Of a stretch of DNA of 64,000 nt, positions 33,543 through 41,487 are shown piece by piece; within the stretch, counting starts at the first letter, position 1; each line of letters opens with the position of its first letter. Source of the stretch: Chloroflexota bacterium (GTDB lineage: Bacteria; Chloroflexota; Anaerolineae; J102); assembly GCA_029782215.1 (NCBI GenBank), contig JAKOVD010000204.1, positions 30,623-94,622 on the forward strand, written 5' to 3'. The translations under genes were made by a program, and so were the position numbers. The notes under the pieces are model-generated. The model was not told where the DNA came from. It searched no databases and saw only the letters and a program-made list of their open reading frames with translations.

Positions 33543-34798
33543 AGGCCAATTCAGCAAGGAACCAGGTCCTGGTCTGGAGTCTGGTGGGTGCGTTGATATT
33601 CCTGTCGCTGCTCAGCCTCGTCTACTCGTTTGCGGCAGGGCCGATGGCCGGCAGGGACGTCTTGACGCTGGCGGGCGATGTGCTCTGGGGACTGCTTCCG
33701 GTGGTGTTCGCATGCCTGGCGGGGTTGATCCTGTCGCGCCAGCCGGGCAACGTGATCGGCTGGCTGCTGATGTTGCCGGCTGTCGCTTTGGCCGCCGATC
33801 GGTTCTTTGGGACCTATTTCGGCAGTTTTACCAGCGCCCCCTCCCACCCGTCACCGGCGTTTCTGTTGGCGCTCTGGTTCTACGGATGGTCGTGGTTGCT
33901 GCTCATCTTTCCCGTTTTCTTCATCTTGCAGCTTTTCCCCGCCGGCAAGCCCTTGACCGCACGCTGGCGTTGGTTCACGGTCTATACCCTTGCGGTGTGT
34001 GCATTGTTCTTCACTGCGATTGCGTTCAGCCAGACCCTGGCGCGGGACAATATCGGCTGGTCCCTGATCAATCCAGTCGGCTTTATTTCGATTACCTGGA
34101 ACCAGGAGTACAGTCCGCCGATCTTCGGGATTGGGCTCATCAGCATCACGCTGTTTTCTGCGGCCTCGATGTTTCTCCGCTATCGTCGCGCCCAGGCGGT
34201 CGAGCGCCAGCAGATCAAGTGGCTGCTCTTCGCCTGTGGATTTTTCGCTGCCATCTACGTCAGCATGTTTCTGTCCAGTCTTCTCAACTCGTCGAAAGAA
34301 GTATGGGTGGCTGGTGTGTGGTATGTAGTGGGCCCTGTCGCCCTGATGACCGTGCCGGCTGCCATTGCCATTGCGATTCTGCGATACAGGCTCTGGGACA
34401 TAGATGTCATCATCCGCAGGACCCTTGTCTACACCTTGGTGACAGTGCTGCTGGCGTTGGTCTACTTCGGCAGCGTGGTGCTCTTGCAGCGGCTATTCGG
34501 CATGGTGACCGGCGTCGAGCAGTCACCGTTGGCCGTGGTTGTCTCGACGCTGGTGATTGCGGCCCTCTTTACGCCGTTGCGCCGGCGCATCCAGGACGCG
34601 CTTGACCGGCGCTTCTATCGCAAGAAGTACAACGCGCAGAAGGTGCTGGCGCAATTCGCGCTCGCTGCCCGGGATGAGACCGACCTCGATACGCTGACCA
34701 CGGAGCTAGAGCAGGTGGTCCAGGAAACCATGCAGCCAGCGCGAGTGACCGTGTGGTTGAGCAGGCCTCCTGCCGCGCGGCGGCAAGGAGATGCCTGA
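33539..34798 (+). CDS. Seven/eight-helix membrane sensor module
   Basis: The 419-residue product starts after AGGAAGG. About eight hydrophobic helices occupy residues 10-315. The cytoplasmic linker TPLRRRIQDALDRRFYRKKY, with FALAARDETDLDTLTTELEQ and VVQETMQPARVTVWL, is what precedes GAF domains in Chloroflexota membrane histidine kinases and SpoIIE phosphatases. Here the chain stops right after that linker. The GAF-SpoIIE protein encoded 213 bp downstream starts where the GAF domain should. The two look like halves of one ancestral receptor-phosphatase, now separate genes with a new promoter between them. Likely role: membrane sensing for the SpoIIE/STAS pathway. Confidence 0.7.
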   Translation: MKANSARNQVLVWSLVGALIFLSLLSLVYSFAAGPMAGRDVLTLAGDVLWGLLPVVFACLAGLILSRQPGNVIGWLLMLPAVALAADRFFGTYFGSFTSAPSHPSPAFLLALWFYGWSWLLLIFPVFFILQLFPAGKPLTARWRWFTVYTLAVCALFFTAIAFSQTLARDNIGWSLINPVGFISITWNQEYSPPIFGIGLISITLFSAASMFLRYRRAQAVERQQIKWLLFACGFFAAIYVSMFLSSLLNSSKEVWVAGVWYVVGPVALMTVPAAIAIAILRYRLWDIDVIIRRTLVYTLVTVLLALVYFGSVVLLQRLFGMVTGVEQSPLAVVVSTLVIAALFTPLRRRIQDALDRRFYRKKYNAQKVLAQFALAARDETDLDTLTTELEQVVQETMQPARVTVWLSRPPAARRQGDA

Positions 34799-34905
34799 TT
34801 GTCGGACTCTGGCCGGTGCGCTGAGCGATGGCATTCGGCCCAGGGGCAGTAAATGACTCCAGAGTCTACAGCCGGCGGCGATCTGTCGTCCACCGTCGTT
34901 CTTCC

Positions 34906-34950
34906 CGTAACGTCTTTCGTAACGATCTGGGTACGTTGGCCTGCTATGCT
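34906..34950 (+). promoter_or_regulatory. Candidate activator site and promoter of the SpoIIE operon
   Basis: CGTAACGTCT (34906-34915) and CGTAACGATC (34918-34927) repeat with a 12-bp period, and TATGCT (34945-34950) follows 17 bp later. Unit sequence, period and distance to the -10 all match the site at 32661-32705. This argues for a common regulator. Confidence 0.6.
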
Positions 34951-35011
34951 GTGAACAGCAGTCAAGTTGAGAGGCCAGTGCCTCGCACCCTCGACCCGAA
35001 GAGCCACATTC

Positions 35012-36637
35012 ATGACCAGTCGCTTCAGTTTCCTACGCAGGCGCAAAACAGCGGATGGTATCGCACCCCAGGTAAGCCGGGGTGCTGACCAGGCGCCGGC
35101 CGCGCCGGCCTCGACGACCACTATCCTGGCGACACCTATCCCGGCCAACGACCCCTTGGTTGCCTACTTCCAGCACAACTCGGCGCCGGTGGAACTGGAG
35201 AGATTGACGCTGGAGTCGCCAGTGCTTGAACGCCTGCGGGCGGAGGGTGTGGCCCTGGTGGTGCCGTTGGTGAGCCAGGGAGAACTCGTGGGCATGATCA
35301 ACATGGGGCCGCGCATGAGCGAACAGGAGTACACGAGCGAAGACCGCAAACTGTTGGGCGACCTCTCGTCACAGGCAGGGCCCGCGGTGCGGGTGGCGCA
35401 GCTTGTGCGCCAGCAGCGAATCGAAGCCCTGGAACGGGAACGCATCGAAACGGAGATGCGCGTCGCCCGTGTCATCCAGCAGACCCTCCTGCCGCAGGAG
35501 CTGCCGGAGCGGGAGCGCTGGAAAGTGGGCGCCCTGTGGCGGCCAGCGCGCGCCGTCGGTGGTGACTTCTACGACTTTGTTCAGTTTCGTGATGGGCGCC
35601 TCGCCATCATCATTGCCGACGTCACCGACAAGGGCGTGCCGGCAGCACTGGTGATGGCAACCACACGCAGTATCCTGCGCGCCGCCGCCGAACGCCTGGT
35701 ATCGCCGGGAGCGGTGTTGGAGCGAACCAACGAGGTCCTCTGTCCCGACATCCCGCCCAAGATGTTTGTGACCTGTTTCTATGCTCTGCTCGATCCCGCC
35801 ACGGGCCATTTGTGCTATGCCAACGCCGGGCAGAACCTGCCCTTTGTGCAGCGGCAGGGAGCTGTGGATGAGTTGCGGGCGACCGGTATGCCCCTGGGCC
35901 TGCTTCCAGGTATGGGCTACGAGGAGAAGGAAACCATTCTCCATCCCGGCGACCGGCTGCTGCTGTACAGCGACGGGCTGGTCGAGGCCCACAACCGCCA
36001 ACGCGAGATGTTCAGCACCCCGCGGCTGCGCGATCTACTGGCCGCGCATTGCGGCGACGCCAACCTGGTGGACTACCTGCTGGCACAGATGCGGGAGTTC
36101 ACCGGCCCTGATCTGGAGCAGGAGGATGACGTCACCTTTGTGACGGTGGAACACCTGCCAGTCCCGGAACCTGCGCCAGCCAACGCCAGCTGGCAGGTGC
36201 TCGACAGTTTCGAGCTGGCCAGTGAGCCGGGAAACGAGCGCCAGGCCATGAATCGTGTTGTCTCAGCGGTTGCCGGCGCCGGGCTGTCGCGGGAGCGCGT
36301 CGAGAAGCTGAAGACCGCCGTTGCCGAAGGGACCATGAACGCCATGGAACACGGCAACCATTACGACGCCGCCAAGCCGGTTGCCATTGCCGTCCTGCGC
36401 AGCGCTGCCGCCCTGGCCGTGCGCATCACCGATCAAGGCGGCGGCCGCACTATCCCTGAGGCTGCGCTTCCTGACCTGGATGCAAAGCTGGCAGGGCTGC
36501 AGTCACCCCGGGGCTGGGGTCTGTTCCTGATCAGAAGCATGGTTGATGACATGAACGTCGTTTCCGACGAGAGACAGCACACGCTTGAACTCATTTTCTC
36601 GCTCGAAGGAGAGGCCGATGGCCACCCTACCTCTTGA
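35012..36637 (+). CDS. GAF-SpoIIE (PP2C) phosphatase-HATPase partner-switching regulator
   Basis: The ATG at 35012 gives 541 residues. Residues 50-140 are a GAF-like domain (ALVVPLVSQGELVGMINMG, SEQEYTSEDRKLLGDLSSQA). A coiled linker (ERERIETEMRVARVIQQTLL) leads to the SpoIIE/RsbU phosphatase at residues 175-385, with the metal-binding GGDFYDF and IADVTDKGVPAALVM, CYANAGQNLPF, and LLLYSDGLVEA. The C-terminal 140 residues are an RsbW-type HATPase (AVAEGTMNAMEHGNHYD as N box, ITDQGGG, GWGLFLIRSMVDDM). Phosphatase and kinase-like halves in one chain can set the phosphorylation of the STAS proteins encoded next. The following STAS gene overlaps this one by 20 nt. Confidence 0.9.
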   Translation: MTSRFSFLRRRKTADGIAPQVSRGADQAPAAPASTTTILATPIPANDPLVAYFQHNSAPVELERLTLESPVLERLRAEGVALVVPLVSQGELVGMINMGPRMSEQEYTSEDRKLLGDLSSQAGPAVRVAQLVRQQRIEALERERIETEMRVARVIQQTLLPQELPERERWKVGALWRPARAVGGDFYDFVQFRDGRLAIIIADVTDKGVPAALVMATTRSILRAAAERLVSPGAVLERTNEVLCPDIPPKMFVTCFYALLDPATGHLCYANAGQNLPFVQRQGAVDELRATGMPLGLLPGMGYEEKETILHPGDRLLLYSDGLVEAHNRQREMFSTPRLRDLLAAHCGDANLVDYLLAQMREFTGPDLEQEDDVTFVTVEHLPVPEPAPANASWQVLDSFELASEPGNERQAMNRVVSAVAGAGLSRERVEKLKTAVAEGTMNAMEHGNHYDAAKPVAIAVLRSAAALAVRITDQGGGRTIPEAALPDLDAKLAGLQSPRGWGLFLIRSMVDDMNVVSDERQHTLELIFSLEGEADGHPTS

Positions 36638-36974
36638 AGCCAGCGTCCGCTTTCAATCCGGCATGGCGATAATTGACCTGAAAGGGGAGATAGACGGCTT
36701 TGGCGAAGCAGCCCTGCAGGCGGCTTACGACCAGGCTGGCAGCCAGAATCCCGAAGCCATCCTGCTCAACTTCAGCCGCGTCGACTACATCAACAGCACC
36801 GGCATCGCTCTCATCGTCGGCCTGCTGGCGCAGGCGCGCAAGGCTCGCCGCCGTTTGCTCACCTATGGTCTGAGCGACCACTACCAGCACTTATTCACCA
36901 TCACGCGACTCGCGGATTTCATGACCATGGTGCCGGACGAGGCCAGCGCCGTGGCGGAAGTGGTCAAACGTTGA
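36618..36974 (+). CDS. STAS-domain anti-anti-sigma factor 1
   Basis: The ATG at 36618 has GGAGAGG and lies within the end of the SpoIIE gene. The 118 residues are a single STAS domain. The phosphorylatable serine lies in VDYINSTGIALIVGLL, preceded by IIDLKGEIDG and ILLNFS. The immediate SpoIIE-HATPase partner upstream should phosphorylate and dephosphorylate that serine. Confidence 0.9.
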   Translation: MATLPLEASVRFQSGMAIIDLKGEIDGFGEAALQAAYDQAGSQNPEAILLNFSRVDYINSTGIALIVGLLAQARKARRRLLTYGLSDHYQHLFTITRLADFMTMVPDEASAVAEVVKR

Positions 36975-37043
36975 AGGTTGCAGGTTGCATAGTGGCCGTG
37001 GCCACGCAACACGCATCACACCCACACCCCACCGAGGTCTCTC

Positions 37044-37391
37044 ATGCCCCAACCCAAGCTCACCACAAACGTTCGCCATCTGGGCAGCGCCAGCATCATC
37101 GACATTCAGGGAGAAGTCAACGGCATGGCCGAGGACATCCTGATGGACGCCTATGCCCAGGCCAGCGCCAACGGCGTGCGCTGCATCGTGCTCAACTTCT
37201 CCCAACTGGAATACATGAACAGCTCCGGCATTGGCCTGCTGGTGACGCTGTTGATCCGGGTTCAGCGTCAGAAGCAGCAGCTCCGCGCCTACGGCCTCAC
37301 TGAGCACTACCGGCAGATATTCGAGCTCACCCGGATCAATGAAGCTATAGGTATCTACGACAGCGAAGCAGAGGCTCTCGCAGGTCGTTAG
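37044..37391 (+). CDS. STAS-domain anti-anti-sigma factor 2
   Basis: A GAGGT Shine-Dalgarno precedes the ATG. The 115 residues form a second STAS domain with the switch serine in LEYMNSSGIGLLVTLLIRVQ and a start (IIDIQGEVNG) like that of STAS 1. About half the positions match STAS 1, so the pair arose by duplication. Two substrates for one SpoIIE protein may allow graded or branched output. Confidence 0.9.
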   Translation: MPQPKLTTNVRHLGSASIIDIQGEVNGMAEDILMDAYAQASANGVRCIVLNFSQLEYMNSSGIGLLVTLLIRVQRQKQQLRAYGLTEHYRQIFELTRINEAIGIYDSEAEALAGR

Positions 37392-37444
37392 ACACTCTCG
37401 TGCGCCGCACCTCCAGGGTGTGCCGCACTCACGCGGAGGCAACC

Positions 37445-38188
37445 ATGACAGATGCATTCACCGATGGCGAAACCCGCGCCCGCGAGGGCGATTGGGCTGC
37501 ACCGGTCGACAAGCTGAGCGTTGGCGCCATCTCACCAAACGCCATCAACCTTAATGTGCAGGGCAAGCGCGTCACTTCACCGCTGCAGGGTTTCGGCCAG
37601 CTTTGGCAGAAGACCTACACGATTCCCCTTGCCGGCTCCGGTGTGACGCCGCAGGAAGTGATCAAGGTGTGGAAGGAGCACTTCGCTGAGTTCTGGCCCC
37701 AGGGTAATCGTTTCTACGGCGGGCAGGGTCCCATCCGGGCCGGTGAGGTGGCCGTGCTGAACCTGGCCAGCCCCGTGCCCGGCGCCAGCATCTCGACCGG
37801 CATTCTCGTGATCTACAGCGACGACGTCTCCTTTTCCTTCTTGACGCCGCAGGGTCACATGTTTGCGGGCATGAACACCTTCAGCTCCGTGGTCGAGGAC
37901 GGCGTCACGGTGGCTCAGAATCAGGTGCTGGTGCGGGCCAGCGATCCGGTGTTCGAGATCGGCTGCCGGTTGGGCGTCGTGCACAAGAACGAAGACGCCT
38001 TCTGGAAAGGCACGCTCACCAACCTGGCCGCCCGTTTCGGTGTACAGGGCCAGCCGGTCGAGCAGAAGAATGTGCTGGTGGACAAGAAGGTGCAGTGGTC
38101 GGAGGCCGGAAACGTCTGGCAAAACGCCGCCATCCGCACCACGCTCTATACGCCCATCCACTGGGCGAAGCGGGCGGTGGGGAAGTGA
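37445..38188 (+). CDS. Conserved hypothetical protein of the SpoIIE/STAS operon
   Basis: The ATG at 37445 has a GGAGG Shine-Dalgarno; 247 residues. There is no signal peptide or membrane helix. Recognisable stretches are LNVQGKRVTSPLQGFGQLWQ, TPQEVIKVWKEHFAEFWPQG, ASISTGILVIYSDDVSFSFL and TPQGHMFAGMNTFSSV. The pattern of a Trp-rich helix over a beta-sheet and a long cavity-like region recalls the START/SRPBCC superfamily, but I cannot confirm this. Its position after two STAS genes, only 53 bp from the second stop, suggests it is an output or ligand-binding component of the switch. Confidence 0.6.
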   Translation: MTDAFTDGETRAREGDWAAPVDKLSVGAISPNAINLNVQGKRVTSPLQGFGQLWQKTYTIPLAGSGVTPQEVIKVWKEHFAEFWPQGNRFYGGQGPIRAGEVAVLNLASPVPGASISTGILVIYSDDVSFSFLTPQGHMFAGMNTFSSVVEDGVTVAQNQVLVRASDPVFEIGCRLGVVHKNEDAFWKGTLTNLAARFGVQGQPVEQKNVLVDKKVQWSEAGNVWQNAAIRTTLYTPIHWAKRAVGK

Positions 38189-38246
38189 CGGCTAGAAAAT
38201 GGGGACTGCGCATTGCGGAATGGGAGGCGAGGCGAGGGTTTGAACC

Positions 38247-39668
38247 GTGAAACCGGTCGAGTACGACGCCATCGTCGTCGGTTCCGGGCCTAACGGCCTG
38301 GCCGCTGCCATCGTTCTCGCCCGGTCGGGATGCCGGGTGTTGGTGCTGGAGGCGCGGGACACCGTAGGCGGCGGCATGCGTTCGACGGAGCTGACCCTGC
38401 CGGGCTTCATCCACGACATCTGCTCCGCCATCCATCCCCTGGGGATGGGGTCGCCGCTGTTCAGCAGGCTGCCTTTGGGCGAGTTCGGCTTGGAATGGAT
38501 CCAGCCGGAACTGCCCCTGGCCCACCCGCTGGATGGTGGAGAGGCGGTGACGCTGCACCGCTCCCTGGACGAAACGGCAGCAGGCATGGGCCGCGACGGC
38601 AGGGCCTGGGCGCGGTTGGTTGGGCCGCTGGCCGCGGACTGGGAAGCTCTGGCTCCCATCCTCCTTGGTCCCCTGCCGGCGCCGGGACGCGCCCTCAAGC
38701 TGACTCCCTTCGGACTGCGGGCCCTGTGGCCGGCCCAATGGCTGGCGCAGGCGCTGTTTCGGGAGTTCGGCGTGCGGGGCATGTTCGCCGGCCTGTCTGC
38801 CCACGCCATGATCCCGCTCGAGGATGCCCTGACTGCTTCATTTGGCCTGGTGTTGGGCGTGCTGGCCCACGCCATCGGCTGGCCACTGCCGGTGGGGGGC
38901 GCCCAGCGCATTCCCGACGCCCTGGCTGCCTATCTGCGGTCCCTGGGTGGGGAGATCATCACTGGATACAACGTCTCGTCCCTTGACAGCCTGCCTGCGC
39001 ACCGGGCTGTCCTACTGGATGTCTCGCCGCGCGCCTTGCTGCGCCTGGCCGGCGACCGCCTGCCGCCGCGCTACCGGCGCCAGCTCGAGCGCTACCGCTA
39101 TGGCCCCGGCGTGTTCAAGGTGGATTACGCACTATCCGGACCTGTGCCCTGGCAGGCAGAGGCCTGCCGCCACGCCGGGACGGTGCACCTGGGCGGGACG
39201 CTGCCGGAGATTGCGGCGGCAGAGCGAGCGGTGCACCAGGGCCAACACCCGGAGCGCCCCTTTGTCCTGGTGGCGCAGCAGAGCCTGTTCGACCCCAGTC
39301 GGGCGCCCACAGACCGGCACACCCTGTGGGCCTACTGCCACGTGCCCAACGGCTCCACCGTCGACTGCACCGCCGCTATCGATGCCCAGATCGAGCGCTT
39401 TGCCCCCGGCTTCCGCGACCTGGTCCTGGCCCGCCACACCACCAACACGGCAGAGCTGGAGACCTACAACCCCAACTACGTGGGTGGAGACATCAATAAC
39501 GGTGTCCAGGACCTGCGGCAGCTCTGGACGCGTCCCACCCTGCAGCGCAGCCCTTACAGCACACCGCTGCCCGGCGTCTACCTCTGCTCGTCGGCCACGC
39601 CCCCCGGCGGCGGCGTCCACGGCATGTGCGGCTATCACGCGGCGCAGGCGGCGTTGAAGAGGTTGTGA
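38247..39668 (+). CDS. FAD-dependent oxidoreductase, phytoene dehydrogenase/CrtI-like
   Basis: A GTG start gives 473 residues. The N-terminal dinucleotide-binding motif is DAIVVGSGPNGLAAAIVLAR, followed by VLEARDTVGGGMRS, as in the FAD-binding CrtI-like amine-oxidase fold. The C-terminal FAD motif is GVYLCSSATPPGGGVHGMCG. The middle part (PLPVGGAQRIPDALAAYLRS) is typical of the NAD(P)/FAD oxidoreductases related to phytoene desaturase. No other carotenoid genes are nearby, so the substrate is open. It follows the SpoIIE operon by 58 bp. Confidence 0.85.
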   Translation: MKPVEYDAIVVGSGPNGLAAAIVLARSGCRVLVLEARDTVGGGMRSTELTLPGFIHDICSAIHPLGMGSPLFSRLPLGEFGLEWIQPELPLAHPLDGGEAVTLHRSLDETAAGMGRDGRAWARLVGPLAADWEALAPILLGPLPAPGRALKLTPFGLRALWPAQWLAQALFREFGVRGMFAGLSAHAMIPLEDALTASFGLVLGVLAHAIGWPLPVGGAQRIPDALAAYLRSLGGEIITGYNVSSLDSLPAHRAVLLDVSPRALLRLAGDRLPPRYRRQLERYRYGPGVFKVDYALSGPVPWQAEACRHAGTVHLGGTLPEIAAAERAVHQGQHPERPFVLVAQQSLFDPSRAPTDRHTLWAYCHVPNGSTVDCTAAIDAQIERFAPGFRDLVLARHTTNTAELETYNPNYVGGDINNGVQDLRQLWTRPTLQRSPYSTPLPGVYLCSSATPPGGGVHGMCGYHAAQAALKRL

Positions 39669-39690
39669 AGGTCAAGCGTTGAAGGTCGGC

Positions 39691-40092
39691 CGGCCCGCAC
39701 GGATGGTGCTCAGCCACAGCACCGGCTTCCCGAACTGGCGCTCGTTCGAGCCCGACAAGCGTCTCAAATACCTGTTCACGCCCGGCGCCCAGTACAGCTA
39801 CTCGGGTGAAGGCTACGCTCTGCTGCAGATGGTCGTCGAGCAAATCACCGGTCGTGACCTGGAAACGCTGGCCCGGCAGAAGGTCTTCGAGCCGTTGGGC
39901 ATGACTCGCACGAGCTATGTCTGGCAAGAGCCCTTCCCAGGCAATGCCGCCCAGGCGCACGATCAGTACGGCCGGACCCACCGCCTCCTGCAGCTTTCCC
40001 TGCACCGCAGCGCGCCCGATGCGGCCGGCTCCATGATCTGGGCTGGGGCCGCTTCGAGTCGGAACTGGGGCCAGCCTTCTTCCACACCGGCC
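39691..40092 (+). pseudogene. Serine beta-lactamase-like hydrolase, gutted
   Basis: The frame reads MVLSHSTGFPNWRSFEPDKR, YSYSGEGYALLQMVVEQITG and PLGMTRTSYVWQEPF, the middle of a class C-like serine hydrolase. The N-terminal third with the SxxK nucleophile motif is absent. After about codon 100 the frame degrades. The hydrolase C-terminal part reappears in another frame at about 40030-40110 as LGWGRFESELGPAFFHTGHD. 5' truncation, an internal deletion and a frameshift together make it inactive. Confidence 0.75.
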
Positions 40093-40554
40093 ATGACCTC
40101 GGCTGCCAAAACCCCGCCTCCCGAACCGCTGGCGCTTGCGGTTGATGCGCTCATCCTCATCATGGTGATCACAGCCGCGCTGGTCACCCTCCTGACCAGC
40201 CGGAAGCGGCGGGCCGACCCCGATGCCGCGGCGCTGCGGGCAAGGCGCCCCCAAGGCTTTTGGACGGGGGCTGGCGCGGCCGTGGGCCTGGCGTTGGGGG
40301 TGCTGCTCGGGGTGATCTTCGGCCACACCGTCGGCGTCAGCAGCGGAGGCGTAGTGATCGGCGCTGTGCTGGGCATCGCCACCGGCGCCTTCGTCGGGGC
40401 GATCCTGGAACGGCGACACAGGGACGAGGCGCGACCGCTCACGAAGGATGAGAAGCGGGCCCGCCGGTGGATGATCGGGGTTGGCGTCGTGGCGCTGGTG
40501 CCGCTCATCGCCGTCGCCGCCGTGAGCGGCGCCGCGCTGCTATTGCTGCGGTAA
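40093..40554 (+). CDS. Putative small membrane protein following the hydrolase remnant
   Basis: This frame is continuous with the hydrolase remnant but changes character after an in-frame ATG at 40093 (MTSAAKTPPPEP). It contains three or four hydrophobic helices: LALAVDALILIMVITAALVT, GAAVGLALGVLLGVIFGHTV, VVIGAVLGIATGAFVGAILE and MIGVGVVALVPLIAVAAVSG. Basic loops (SRKRRAD, DEKRARR) fit the cytoplasmic side. It may be an intact gene whose 5' end fused with the remnant, or the tail of the same ancestral gene. Start uncertain and family unknown. Confidence 0.45.
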   Translation: MTSAAKTPPPEPLALAVDALILIMVITAALVTLLTSRKRRADPDAAALRARRPQGFWTGAGAAVGLALGVLLGVIFGHTVGVSSGGVVIGAVLGIATGAFVGAILERRHRDEARPLTKDEKRARRWMIGVGVVALVPLIAVAAVSGAALLLLR

Positions 40555-40748
40555 ACGAACCTGCGCGAGGAGGTGAGCAGATCGCCTCGAAGCGGAATGG
40601 CAGTATCTCGACTGCCGGGAAGGCGCCCATGACCGGCTGGCGGACGCCTGCGCCAGGCTGCTGACTGAACTCGACCAGGCGCCACGCTGAACACGCCTCT
40701 CGCGTGCTGTCTGCAGCGATACATTGCAGGCGAGTTGGCGCCGGCGCT

Positions 40749-40796
40749 CTAACCCAGGTGCCGCCCCATGACCTGCCACACCAGCGGCCAGACCTC
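40749..40796 (-). pseudogene. 3'-end fragment of the 41488 gene
   Basis: The minus strand reads VWPLVWQVMGRHLG and a stop, against IWPLVWQVMGQHLG and a stop in the intact gene at 41488-42186. Most bases of the last 45 nt are the same. The rest of this 240-bp gap (40555-40748) holds only a short helical reading frame (LEAEWQYLDCREGAHDRLAD, about 40584-40690) that may be another gene tail. Confidence 0.65.
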
Positions 40797-41070
40797 AATA
40801 GACGTCGCCATGACTCCCGACGTTGATCAGGATGATCTCCTGTTCGCGCAGCTCGAGCTCAAGCGTGATCCGGTACTGCAGGCTGATCGAGACCGCATGC
40901 AGGCCTTCCAGTGATCCCTTCAGCGCGTGCAGTCTCAGGGCGGGGGCAAAGGGGTTGTCCTCCAGAAGGGCAAGCGTCCTGTGGTAGCGATCTCTCATAT
41001 CGGGGTGCTGCCTGAGAAAGCGCTGCTCCAGCTTCTCATAGCTCTCGGTGAAGACCAGGCTATAGGGCAT
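40795..41070 (-). CDS. RelE/ParE-like type II toxin
   Basis: The ATG at 41070 (MPYSLVFTESYEKLEQRFLR) gives 91 residues, the usual RelE-fold length. Family features are the basic central helix (PDMRDRYHRTLALLEDNPF), LRLHALKGSLEGLHAVSI and the closing beta strands LQYRITLELELREQEIILIN. Members cleave ribosome-bound mRNA (RelE) or poison gyrase (ParE); which applies is unclear. The start overlaps the upstream Phd-type antitoxin gene by 11 nt. Confidence 0.8.
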   Translation of the reverse strand: MPYSLVFTESYEKLEQRFLRQHPDMRDRYHRTLALLEDNPFAPALRLHALKGSLEGLHAVSISLQYRITLELELREQEIILINVGSHGDVY

Positions 41071-41329
41071 CTTCGGACTCTGCCTGAACCCTGGCCATGT
41101 GCTCCTCGGCGCCCTCGCGCCGGAACCGTCCTGCCGCCAGATCGGCGCGGCCCTGCAGCCAGGCGGCGGCGATCTCACACTCGCGCAGGAAATCGTAGTG
41201 TTCGATGTCCATGACCACGTAGCGCGGCTTCCCCCGGACGGTGATCACCACCTCCTGTTCATCCTGCAGAATGCGTTCAATGTCAGAAATGCCCTTCGTC
41301 TTCAGCTCGTTGGCGGTCACGACAGTCAT
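41060..41329 (-). CDS. Phd/YefM-like antitoxin
   Basis: This is an 89-residue protein with the Phd N-terminal DNA-binding fold, MTVVTANELKTKGISDIERI, then EVVITVRGKPRYVVMDIEHY, and a toxin-wrapping acidic C-terminal helix. GGAGATGACGA precedes the ATG. It overlaps the RelE-like toxin by 11 nt, and the upstream region carries repeated GTACGAT motifs around a promoter, as expected for autoregulation. Confidence 0.88.
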   Translation of the reverse strand: MTVVTANELKTKGISDIERILQDEQEVVITVRGKPRYVVMDIEHYDFLRECEIAAAWLQGRADLAAGRFRREGAEEHMARVQAESEDAL

Positions 41330-41354
41330 TCGTCATCTCCAGAGGCAAATCATA

Positions 41355-41399
41355 GTACTTTTGACAGTACGATTCTATCACGATTGCCCGTACGATCAA
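41355..41399 (-). promoter_or_regulatory. Promoter/operator of the Phd-RelE-like module
   Basis: Reading on the minus strand, TTGATC (41399-41394) and TAGAAT (41377-41372) are separated by 16 bp. GTACGAT occurs at 41367-41373 and 41390-41396, and GTAC again at 41355-41358, flanking the -10. These repeats are the likely antitoxin sites. Confidence 0.55.
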
Positions 41400-41487
41400 A
41401 GGAAAGTCATGGGCATGCCGCCCCCCGAGCCATGCCATGGAATCTCCTATGCTGCCAGCCAGCAGTTGGCCGGCTGGGAACCCAGGC

